Assembly: GCA_964235605.1 (NCBI GenBank)
Contig: CAXSCR010000014.1
Location: 14,356-78,355, forward strand
DNA length: 64,000 nt
Direction of reading: 5' to 3'
Source: DATCRE01 sp964235605
Lineage (GTDB): Bacteria > Bacteroidota > Bacteroidia > Cytophagales > Cyclobacteriaceae
Each line of letters starts with the position of its first letter. The first letter of the stretch is position 1. A program made the position numbers and the translations under genes. The notes below the pieces were generated by a model. It searched no databases and was not told where the DNA came from. It was given only the letters and a program-made list of their open reading frames with translations. Shown here one piece after another: positions 6,075-13,278 of the stretch.

Positions 6075-8872
6075 AAACTATTCTATACATATTATTACTA
6101 GTTTCATCTTCTTCCGTATTCGGACAGAATTATGATTACAAAGCCGTAAACACAATATCAGGAAGTGCTACCTATGCAGCAAGTGTAAGTTCGTCCGTCA
6201 CTAGCTACACTACTAATTTAGGAGTAAGGATAAGGTTTAAAAACGCTAGTTCGGGCGCATCCACATTAAATCTTAATGGTATAGGAGCCAAGAAAATATT
6301 CAAGACTCCTTCCGTGCAAGCTGGCAGCGGAGATCTTATAGATGAACAGGTATATGATTTAATCTATGATACTGCGTTAGATGGTGGAACCGGTGGCTTT
6401 CTAATTACCACAACACCCAGCGCAGGTGGCGGTGGTGGTGGTAGTGGCGATATGTTAGCTGCTAACAATCTTTCGGACTTAGTGAGCGCTTCATCAGCGC
6501 GAACAAATCTAGGACTAGGCACACTAGCAACGCAGAGCGGAACTTTTAGCGGAACATCTTCAGGTACAAATACTGGCGATCAGGATTTAAGCGGGCTTGC
6601 TGTTAAATCAAATAACCTTGCTGATTTAACAAGCGCTTCATCAGCGCGAACGAATCTAGGACTAGGCACACTAGCAACGCAGAGCGGAACTTTTAGCGGA
6701 ACATCTTCAGGTACAAATACTGGCGATCAGGATTTAAGCGGGCTTGCTGTTAAATCAAATAACCTTGCTGATTTAACAAGCGCTTCATCAGCGCGAACGA
6801 ATCTAGGACTAGGCACACTAGCAACGCAGAGCGGAACTTTTAGCGGAACATCTTCAGGTACAAATACTGGCGATCAGGATTTGAGCGGACTTGCTGTTAA
6901 ATCAAATAACCTTTCTGATTTAACAAGCGCTTCAACAGCTAGAACAAATTTAGGGCTTGGTACGCTTGCAACGCAGAGCGGAACTTTTAGCGGAACATCT
7001 TCAGGTACAAATACTGGCGATCAGGATTTGAGCGGCCTTGCTGTCAAATCAAATAACCTTTCTGATTTAACAAATGCTTCAACCGCCAGAACGAATTTAG
7101 TATTAGGCAATGTTGATAATACTTCTGATGCTAATAAACCGGTAAGCACAGCACAGGCAACTGCGTTGGCTTTAAAGTTAAGCACAACCCTAAATCAGAA
7201 TAAAGTTCTGATTGGTAACGCATCAAATGCGGCAACGTCTTACAATGCTTCATACCTAACGCCTGAGCAATATGGTGCTGTAGGCGATGACGCTACCAAT
7301 GATGCAACGGCTTTTGGTAATCTCATAACCGCTGCAAGTGCATTGGGTGTGCCGATTTGGATACCGGCAAAAACATACCTGGTAGGATCAACACTTACGA
7401 TACCGTCAAATCTTAGAATAATAGGATCGGGAGCTGCGTCTATTTTACATACGACTTCCAATGTGCCAATATTCACGATTACAAGTGCAAGTAATATCAC
7501 TATTACTGATTTAGTATTTAAAGGAAGTTCAGCTGGCTCTACTCAACGAGGAATTTACGCGCATGGTAATGTAGGCTTCACCCAGTTAAGTTTACAAAAC
7601 ATAGTAAGTCGCTGCGGGTTTATAAACTTTGGTGCTGATGGAATATATGCAGATTATGTAATAGGGTCTTCCTCAGGTTCGAATCATGAGGGAACTTATC
7701 AAATAAGCGATTCATGGTTCACGGGCTGCGCAAATGGTGTATTCTTTGATGTTCGTGGTGAATACAATCAGATCTCAAATTGTAAATTCTACTTAAATAC
7801 GACGGGTGTAAGAATGAATGCGGGCAATTGCCACGTCAACAATAATTCAATTACAGATAACACGACTGGAATTATAGTTGGCTCAGGCACAAATGATGGG
7901 CATGCGATGGCTATAGGTAATAAGATTAACCATAACGGTTCTAATATAACTTGTACTTCAACGGCAACAGGTTATGCATTTATAGGAAACGAAATAATAG
8001 CAGGCTCAATAACGCTCAACACTTGTACAGATATTAGATTTTATGATAATGATATCAGTACAGCGCCTGTCACATCAACTAACGCTGTTGGTAGTTACTT
8101 TGCAAATAACTGTTTTAGAACTACGCCGACAATAACAGTAGCCTCCGGTAACAATCCAACATTTTTCGGAAACACTTTCCCAGCCGGGACTGTGCATGCA
8201 TTGGCAATAAATACTATAGCTGGACAAATGCAGTTTACTACTTCAGGTTCTACCGGGCAGCTAGAAATTAGAAATCCAGCTAATACATTTTCTTATAAAA
8301 TAGGTGGCGGTGCAATAGTCACGGCAGATCGAAACGTAAACTTTCCTGTAATAACTAGTAATGAAACATTTGTTTTAACAGCAGTTGCGCAAACCCTGGC
8401 AAATAAAACGCTTGGGTCCGGAACAACCTTAACGGTTTCTCCAACAATTTCAGACGGTTTAAGAATAACATTCAATCCTGACAACACATCGCCAGGCCTG
8501 AATGTAGGTGTTAACGCTACAGATCCTTCAGCTGCTACGAATGCAGACTTTTGGAATAATTCAACCACAGGCTTCAATATGATGCGTCATGCTAATACCA
8601 ACTTGGTAATGGATGGCTCACTCATAGCCTCAGGCACTTTAGATTTCCCAAGTGTAGCAAGTTTAGGAAATCAGGTCTTAACTATAACAGTGACGGGTGC
8701 AGCGGATGGTGACGTAGTGACTCTTGGAATACCGAATGGCTCAAAAACAGCAGGATTAATTTTCACGACGTGGGTGTCAGCCAGTAATACGGTTAGTATA
8801 GAGGCTTATAACTCAACAGGCATTGCAATAGATCCTGCAAGCGGAACCTTCAAGGTAAGAGTAATCAAATAA
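6071..8872 (+). CDS. Beta-helix spike protein with tandem repeats and signal peptide
   Basis: 933 residues. Residues 1-19 look like a Sec signal peptide (LLLVSSSSVFGQ). After a beta-rich head comes a Gly linker (GGGGGGSG, about 118-125), then four to five near-identical 49-residue repeats (about 131-345, ARTNLGLGTLATQSGTFSG), then a pectate-lyase-like right-handed beta-helix beginning PEQYGAVGDDATND near residue 396, and a C-terminal fibre-type domain. The layout matches polysaccharide-binding or depolymerising tail spikes. A cleavable signal peptide is unusual for a phage spike and suggests assembly at or outside the membrane. It overlaps the upstream holin-like gene by four bases. Confidence 0.75.
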   Translation: MKTILYILLLVSSSSVFGQNYDYKAVNTISGSATYAASVSSSVTSYTTNLGVRIRFKNASSGASTLNLNGIGAKKIFKTPSVQAGSGDLIDEQVYDLIYDTALDGGTGGFLITTTPSAGGGGGGSGDMLAANNLSDLVSASSARTNLGLGTLATQSGTFSGTSSGTNTGDQDLSGLAVKSNNLADLTSASSARTNLGLGTLATQSGTFSGTSSGTNTGDQDLSGLAVKSNNLADLTSASSARTNLGLGTLATQSGTFSGTSSGTNTGDQDLSGLAVKSNNLSDLTSASTARTNLGLGTLATQSGTFSGTSSGTNTGDQDLSGLAVKSNNLSDLTNASTARTNLVLGNVDNTSDANKPVSTAQATALALKLSTTLNQNKVLIGNASNAATSYNASYLTPEQYGAVGDDATNDATAFGNLITAASALGVPIWIPAKTYLVGSTLTIPSNLRIIGSGAASILHTTSNVPIFTITSASNITITDLVFKGSSAGSTQRGIYAHGNVGFTQLSLQNIVSRCGFINFGADGIYADYVIGSSSGSNHEGTYQISDSWFTGCANGVFFDVRGEYNQISNCKFYLNTTGVRMNAGNCHVNNNSITDNTTGIIVGSGTNDGHAMAIGNKINHNGSNITCTSTATGYAFIGNEIIAGSITLNTCTDIRFYDNDISTAPVTSTNAVGSYFANNCFRTTPTITVASGNNPTFFGNTFPAGTVHALAINTIAGQMQFTTSGSTGQLEIRNPANTFSYKIGGGAIVTADRNVNFPVITSNETFVLTAVAQTLANKTLGSGTTLTVSPTISDGLRITFNPDNTSPGLNVGVNATDPSAATNADFWNNSTTGFNMMRHANTNLVMDGSLIASGTLDFPSVASLGNQVLTITVTGAADGDVVTLGIPNGSKTAGLIFTTWVSASNTVSIEAYNSTGIAIDPASGTFKVRVIK
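6463..7110 (+). repeat. Tandem 147-bp repeats inside the spike gene
   Basis: Copies start near 6463, 6610, 6757, 6904 and 7051 (the last partial), with a regular 147-bp period encoding 49 residues. Copies two and three are essentially identical in DNA sequence, while the fourth and fifth differ at synonymous positions, which points to a recent duplication within the array. Confidence 0.9.
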
Positions 8873-8878
8873 AAGAAG

Positions 8879-9202
8879 ATGGATCACTATCAAGCAATGA
8901 TGTTTCTAATCTTCCTTTTGATTAATGTCATCATGTTTACCTATCTGGCCTCTTTTGTGTTTTCGTTTTTCAAGCATAAAGAAGTTAGAGATAAAGTAAT
9001 CCAGGCAATTGAAAATGGCGACAATGTTGCGCATACACAAGATGCATTCAAGGCAGTAACGCTAAGTTTTGCCATCGTCTTTGGGTGGGCTGATGCAGAT
9101 ATATTACTGGCGTGGGCGATGTATCCTGAACAGAATTTATTGCCTCACGTAGGATTTTTTACAGTAATATTTGGCGGTGCACTAGGAGTAAGTTTTAAGT
9201 GA
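8879..9202 (+). CDS. Small multi-spanning membrane protein
   Basis: 107 residues with hydrophobic helices at about 5-30, 58-78 and 85-104. A charged loop (KHKEVRDKVIQAIENGDNVAHTQDAF) separates the first two. No family recognised. It starts six bases after the spike stop, within the same transcript. Holin, envelope or virion membrane protein are all possible. Confidence 0.5.
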   Translation: MDHYQAMMFLIFLLINVIMFTYLASFVFSFFKHKEVRDKVIQAIENGDNVAHTQDAFKAVTLSFAIVFGWADADILLAWAMYPEQNLLPHVGFFTVIFGGALGVSFK

Positions 9203-9226
9203 AAATTGAAAGGGAGGAAATAATGA

Positions 9227-9649
9227 ATGTTCATTCCATTAGAAGTTATAATAGTTTGGTTTGTTGTCTTTATATCTGTCTGCATAATGTCAATTATACT
9301 AGGCATAAAACTAAAACATACAAAAGTTCAATTAGCGCAGCAACGGGAAATGCTAAGATTGCAAACTGAAATATTAACTTCTCTGGATAAGGAAATTAGA
9401 TTAATAATTTATGAGATCAATCATTACTTTTTAAATCCTGTTTTTAAACGACTAAGAGGACTGTGTAATGTTAAAGCACCAACATGGAGAAACATTTGGA
9501 AAAATATAAAGCACATGCACCATGCACGTTCACTTGTTAAGGACCTACAAAGATTGCATGAAGTTGACAAGGTTATGTATGCAGTTGCTGAAAGCCTCGA
9601 GGATGAATTAAAAAAAACAGTTAGGAAGTTAGCCGAAATGAAAACATAA
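9227..9649 (+). CDS. Membrane-anchored coiled-coil protein
   Basis: 140 residues: one N-terminal transmembrane helix (about 5-26) and then a long amphipathic, highly charged helical region. The layout resembles phage inner-membrane spanin subunits or virion membrane proteins, but no family is recognised. It is preceded by AGGGAGG at about 9210-9216, an unusually good Shine-Dalgarno site for this phylum; an overlapping ATG in another frame (9223) is also served by that site but gives a less plausible, shorter product. Confidence 0.5.
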   Translation: MFIPLEVIIVWFVVFISVCIMSIILGIKLKHTKVQLAQQREMLRLQTEILTSLDKEIRLIIYEINHYFLNPVFKRLRGLCNVKAPTWRNIWKNIKHMHHARSLVKDLQRLHEVDKVMYAVAESLEDELKKTVRKLAEMKT

Positions 9650-9665
9650 AAAAACAACCACCTGA

Positions 9666-10355
9666 ATGGAAACGGATAACATAAAAATCAAACAACCAAA
9701 AGCACAAGCACCAAAGAAGTGCCAACTAGAATCTTGCGGTGAGGAGTACATACCTAAGAATGCAAGAAAAAAATATTGTTCATCATCATGCAATGCGAAA
9801 GCTTCAAAGCTTCGATTTGCTGAGAATTACAACGTAACACAAAATCCTATGAATGGCCTAAGTGGTATGACTGCCCAACCTGGTATCTACGCAATACCGC
9901 CACACGCTATAATGATGATTGATCATCATAAAGCACAAGCATCAAGATGGGAAGCAAGTTTTGATAAAGAAGTAGGAAGGCGTGAAGAAGCTGAAAAGCA
10001 GGTAAGGGATTTAAAAGACCAGATTGCGCAAGACGATAACCCAAAAGGTGCTTTAGGTTTTGTTCAGAATAATCCTGAGCTACTTAATAAAGCAATGGAA
10101 ATATTCGGTCCGGCCATAGCAGGATTCTTAACGAAAAAAATGGATGGGTCTACTCAGTCTGCAATTGAAGGCACTAACACCTTTATCCAGGGCCCCGATT
10201 CTGAATATGTTAGAATGTTTAGCATGTGGATGACAAAAATTTCTCCTGAAACGCAAAAAAATGTGTGGCAACTTCTTACCGTGTTAAGTCACCAGGACGA
10301 AGAGAAGATGAATTATTCAATACTTAGTCTCTTACAGCAATGGCATCACCGCTAG
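9666..10355 (+). CDS. Zinc-ribbon protein with coiled coil
   Basis: 229 residues. C19, C24, C38 and C42 form a CX4CX13CX3C zinc-binding module of the kind found at the N-terminus of small nucleic-acid-associated proteins. MNGLSG follows at 62-67, then a charged helical region (about 85-120) and a helical C-terminal domain. No signal peptide or membrane helix is present, so it is one of the few clearly cytoplasmic products of the element. DNA or RNA binding during replication or packaging is likely but not demonstrated. Its end overlaps the next small gene by 16 bases. Confidence 0.6.
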   Translation: METDNIKIKQPKAQAPKKCQLESCGEEYIPKNARKKYCSSSCNAKASKLRFAENYNVTQNPMNGLSGMTAQPGIYAIPPHAIMMIDHHKAQASRWEASFDKEVGRREEAEKQVRDLKDQIAQDDNPKGALGFVQNNPELLNKAMEIFGPAIAGFLTKKMDGSTQSAIEGTNTFIQGPDSEYVRMFSMWMTKISPETQKNVWQLLTVLSHQDEEKMNYSILSLLQQWHHR

Positions 10356-10519
10356 GACAAATTAAAACGGTTACTATAGAAGTACCCGAAGAAAAAGCGG
10401 AAAGTTTAAAAACGATGGCAAGTATTAGCGTAGCCGCTCTAAAGATTATCGCAGAAGCCAGTAAGAAGCCCGGCATTGAAGCGAAATTGTTTTTAGCTAA
10501 AACCCTTGGACAGATATAA
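10340..10519 (+). CDS. Small helical protein of 59 residues
   Basis: The reading frame starts at an ATG inside the end of the zinc-ribbon gene and runs to TAA at 10517. The product begins MASPLGQIKTVTIEVPEE and continues as an alanine- and lysine-rich amphipathic helix ending AKTLGQI. It fills the only gap in this part of the operon and overlaps both neighbours, which is why I accept it. No family recognised. Confidence 0.5.
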   Translation: MASPLGQIKTVTIEVPEEKAESLKTMASISVAALKIIAEASKKPGIEAKLFLAKTLGQI

Positions 10520-11144
10520 AAGTACTTTAAAACGAAAGCTTATGAGTTTAGGCATACCGATTCAAATGTTAAATGGCCTGGGATGTAGTTGTTCTTCCCA
10601 AATACCAAAGGGTTTTGGTTCTACGACAGATTACGACCAAATCACAATTGGTGGTAAAGTGTACAGTGCTAACCAAATTTTAGATAAAACAATTGTTGCC
10701 GGTAAAGACACAAAAATTTACAGCGGAGTTAATGGGACACCCACAGTATTAGGTACAATCAAGGCAGGACAGCCGATTGGTATTGTGTTTTCCTATTTAC
10801 GGCCAGAGCAAGGTGGTGGTAGATCATGGCTAATGTTTGAAACCTCTTATAACAAATATTTTTACGTTCCCAATGAAGCTGCAAGCGCAACTGGCTTAAT
10901 TAGTCAAGGTGTTAAAACAGTTAAGGAAGAAGTTAAACAGGAAGAAGTTGACAAACTGAAAGAAGAATCTCCTGTAGAATACTACTTAAGCAAGTACGGT
11001 ACAAAAGCAATTCTTATTGTTGGCGGAATTGTTATCGCGGTTGCTTTTGGCAAAGAGGTCATTAAAGGACTACTATCAAAAAAAACAACGCCAACTCCAT
11101 CATTAAGCGGTACACGAAAACGCAAACGGAAACCTAAAAAATAA
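10506..11144 (+). CDS. SH3-like protein with C-terminal membrane helix and basic tail
   Basis: 212 residues from a TTG start; an ATG at 10542 would give a product starting MSLGIPIQ and may be the real start. LNGLGCSCS lies close to the N-terminus. Residues about 60-125 have the strand order of a bacterial SH3-like domain (KIYSGVNGTPTVLGTIKAGQ, SWLMF). An acidic helix (140-160) precedes a transmembrane helix (about 167-181), and the chain ends SLSGTRKRKRKPKK. The helix plus LSG plus basic tail is shared with three other proteins here. Cell-wall or DNA contact at a membrane is inferred. Confidence 0.6.
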   Translation: MDRYKSTLKRKLMSLGIPIQMLNGLGCSCSSQIPKGFGSTTDYDQITIGGKVYSANQILDKTIVAGKDTKIYSGVNGTPTVLGTIKAGQPIGIVFSYLRPEQGGGRSWLMFETSYNKYFYVPNEAASATGLISQGVKTVKEEVKQEEVDKLKEESPVEYYLSKYGTKAILIVGGIVIAVAFGKEVIKGLLSKKTTPTPSLSGTRKRKRKPKK

Positions 11145-11165
11145 TTCAAATTCATATTTACTACT

Positions 11166-11597
11166 ATGGCAAACAAAGCAAAGAAAATTAAAAAATCAAC
11201 GGAAGAAGGCTCTACTGAAGAATCAATCATTGGTCTGGTTATTCTCAGGGGAAAACATGTGGTGTCTGACTCAAACGGAAACATTAGTGAAGTAGGTCTT
11301 ACCCTTGCGCCACAGGATGAACAAGATGTAACACTTGAAATTGCTGTTACAGAAGAGTTTGCCGACACTCTGAAAGTGGATGAACTTTACAATGCTGTCA
11401 TAACAAAAGGCAAGGGAACTAACAGCTTTAAAGTTGTATCGCTTAACGAACTAGACAATGGCAAGTATGATGAGAAAATGGTGTTGGCTGGCGACTTAAG
11501 GGGCCATTTACACCTTGCTATTAGAAACGATCAGGAAGAATTCTTCTGTGAAGAAAAGGAATATTCCTTGGCGTTATCGGTCGTAGAAGCTGAATAG
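11166..11597 (+). CDS. Soluble protein of unknown function
   Basis: 143 residues with a Lys-rich N-terminus (MANKAKKIKK) followed by an acidic, strand-rich body (ISEVGLTLAPQDEQDVTLEIAV, DLRGHLHLAI). There is no membrane segment and no recognised family. It is encoded between the SH3-like protein and the muramidase. The highly charged, compact appearance would fit a scaffold or DNA-associated protein; nothing in the sequence decides this. Confidence 0.55.
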   Translation: MANKAKKIKKSTEEGSTEESIIGLVILRGKHVVSDSNGNISEVGLTLAPQDEQDVTLEIAVTEEFADTLKVDELYNAVITKGKGTNSFKVVSLNELDNGKYDEKMVLAGDLRGHLHLAIRNDQEEFFCEEKEYSLALSVVEAE

Positions 11598-11613
11598 TAA
11601 AATTTTAACAATT

Positions 11614-12261
11614 ATGGCAACGTTCAAAACTGCTTATGTAAAATACATTCAGCCTGGTGAAGGTGGATATTCTAATGTGCTAGCTGATAAGGGTGGTGAA
11701 ACTTACGCCGGTATTGCAAGAAATATTTATCCTAACTGGTCTGGTTGGCCATTTGTTGATGCAAAGAAAAGTGATTTTCCAAATCGCATAATTCCGCGCA
11801 ATCGCTTGTTCAGCGAAATGAACACAATGGTAGAACAGTTTTACTTAGGGCTTTGGGATGTAAACAAGCTCGGAGAGATCCATAGCCAGGACATAGCAAA
11901 TCTTCTATATGATTTCTTTATCAATAGCGGGCCTATTGCCTTTAAAAAAATACAACGCCTTGTGGCCGTTGCTGATGATGGTTTAATTGGGCCTCTAACT
12001 ATTGCAGCAATTAATAACGCAAATGCAACGCAGTTATATTCTTTACTAAAAAATGTTCGTGAAAATTTCTATAATGAAATTGTAAAACGCGATCCTTCGC
12101 AAAACGTTTTTTATTCAGGATGGATGAACCGTCTTGCTCGCTTTCCTGACTTCATAACAAATAATGCTTTTCCATTGGTTATTGTGCTACTGCTTGCAGG
12201 TGCAATCTTGTATTATCATTATTCGTCACAGGAAAATAAAAATTTAACAACAAGTAATTAA
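11614..12261 (+). CDS. GH108-type muramidase with C-terminal membrane anchor
   Basis: 215 residues. The N-terminal motif IQPGEGGYSNVLADKGGETYAGI is the signature of glycoside hydrolase family 108 (N-acetylmuramidase), with E16 as the expected catalytic acid. A peptidoglycan-binding-like C-terminal part (RLVAVADDGLIGPLT) follows. A hydrophobic helix near 186-204 (LVIVLLLAGAILYYHY) with a short tail comes at the end; most soluble endolysins lack this. The enzyme cleaves the glycan backbone of peptidoglycan, either for host lysis or, if virion-bound, for entry. Two tiny membrane-protein genes follow at once. Confidence 0.85.
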   Translation: MATFKTAYVKYIQPGEGGYSNVLADKGGETYAGIARNIYPNWSGWPFVDAKKSDFPNRIIPRNRLFSEMNTMVEQFYLGLWDVNKLGEIHSQDIANLLYDFFINSGPIAFKKIQRLVAVADDGLIGPLTIAAINNANATQLYSLLKNVRENFYNEIVKRDPSQNVFYSGWMNRLARFPDFITNNAFPLVIVLLLAGAILYYHYSSQENKNLTTSN

Positions 12262-12265
12262 TAGA

Positions 12266-12361
12266 ATGCTGGATGGATTAAAAAAGGACGTCCTGTGCTC
12301 TTCACTTGCCATAGTAGTTATAGTGCTGGTCATAGTATTGTTACATCGTCTGGGATTTTAA
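12266..12361 (+). CDS. 31-residue single-helix membrane peptide
   Basis: ATG at 12266 to TAA at 12361 encodes a charged N-terminus (MLDGLKKDVLC), a hydrophobic helix of about 17 residues and a short tail HRLGF. It starts four bases after the muramidase stop. Tiny single-helix peptides beside an endolysin are often lysis factors, but this is inferred from place and shape only. Confidence 0.4.
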   Translation: MLDGLKKDVLCSSLAIVVIVLVIVLLHRLGF

Positions 12362-12374
12362 AAGTGTACGTTGT

Positions 12375-12533
12375 TTGAAAAACTGGAAAAATATATTGGC
12401 AGGTTTAGTTTTCACCTTGCTTACATATTTTTTACTGTCTGGTTTAATTACAAGTACGCAATTCACATGCATACTTATAGTAATAATTGGTTTGCTTGTG
12501 AAATATAATAACACTGAAAAGAAGACATTTTAA
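12375..12533 (+). CDS. 52-residue two-helix membrane protein
   Basis: A TTG-started frame (12375) encodes a product of 52 residues with two hydrophobic helices (about 8-22 and 29-44) and a charged C-terminal tail (KYNNTEKKTF). This is the shape of small class II holins, and it lies just after the muramidase. The weak start codon and the lack of a family match keep confidence moderate. Confidence 0.4.
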   Translation: MKNWKNILAGLVFTLLTYFLLSGLITSTQFTCILIVIIGLLVKYNNTEKKTF

Positions 12534-12566
12534 AACTTACCTGTGAGGTGGTTAAGTCTGAGTTTA

Positions 12567-12593
12567 CCCCTTGGTGATTAATTCATCAAGGGG
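12567..12593 (+). promoter_or_regulatory. Strong hairpin between operon genes
   Basis: An 11-bp stem (ccccttggtga / tcatcaagggg, one G-T pair) closes a five-base loop. It is not followed by a T run, so it is more likely an RNA processing or stability element than a full terminator. It separates the lysis-like genes from the next set. Confidence 0.55.
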
Positions 12594-12620
12594 CACTCTT
12601 AAAATAAAACGTTAAACTAT

Positions 12621-12941
12621 ATGTGGACAACAATAATTACAAAATTTGGATTACCGATAATCGTTGCCTTTGCAAGCTTCACCGGTGGCATGATTACAAT
12701 GACTAAAATGCAGAAGCCTGTTAGTATACCAGATTGTCCTTCATGTATTTGCCCGGAACCAACTGTATCTATTCAGCCATTCGATGTAGACAAGGTTAAA
12801 GGTGTAAAGAATTTTAACTATGCACCTCAGTTCTCTGGTAGTATCAGTGTTGCCGGTGTAGATAGCACTGCATTGCGCAAAATGATTGATGGTTGTTTAA
12901 ACCGCGCCCTGGATGATTATAAAGTAAAAAAACGTAGATAA
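12621..12941 (+). CDS. Single-pass membrane protein with Cys cluster
   Basis: 106 residues. An N-terminal helix (about 5-27) is followed by CPSCICPEP, a tight three-Cys cluster (residues 39-44), and a soluble domain ending in a basic tail (KVKKRR). The cysteines would be extracytoplasmic if the helix is a simple anchor and might form disulphides or bind metal. No family recognised. Confidence 0.55.
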   Translation: MWTTIITKFGLPIIVAFASFTGGMITMTKMQKPVSIPDCPSCICPEPTVSIQPFDVDKVKGVKNFNYAPQFSGSISVAGVDSTALRKMIDGCLNRALDDYKVKKRR

Positions 12942-12944
12942 TTT

Positions 12945-13277
12945 ATGAAACCGAAATACATAATAATTGGTACTGGTGTGGCCTTAGCAGGTGTAGCATT
13001 TTGGTATTACTGTAATAATAGTGTTCAGCCGTTGGGTCCCGCAAGTGATCAAACTGTTAAACCAAATACGCTAGCCAATTTAAATCTGAAAGCGACCAAT
13101 GCAAATACGGGTATTTATGTACCGGTTATTGCACCGACAAAAAGTGTTGCTCCAACACCACCTGTAGTTAATACAAGCCTAACCAAATCATCTCCACTTA
13201 TTACATCCAAAGCATCCATGCTATTAAAAAGCACGCCTAACTTAAATGGATTTGACTCAAAGTTTTTATTAAGCTAG
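12945..13277 (+). CDS. Single-pass membrane protein ending in LNGF-SKFLLS
   Basis: 110 residues: helix at about 4-22, a Pro/Thr/Val-rich extended linker and a C-terminal LNGFDSKFLLS. The end resembles that of the protein encoded at 3047 (GLGMPDNMLLS), suggesting a shared terminal signal. No family recognised. It lies three bases after the previous gene and one base before the large ArdC fusion. Confidence 0.55.
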   Translation: MKPKYIIIGTGVALAGVAFWYYCNNSVQPLGPASDQTVKPNTLANLNLKATNANTGIYVPVIAPTKSVAPTPPVVNTSLTKSSPLITSKASMLLKSTPNLNGFDSKFLLS

Positions 13278-13278
13278 T

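Noticed and set aside
6463..7110. CRISPR-like regular spacing
   Set aside because: The 147-bp period is continuous coding repeat in the spike gene with no unique spacers.
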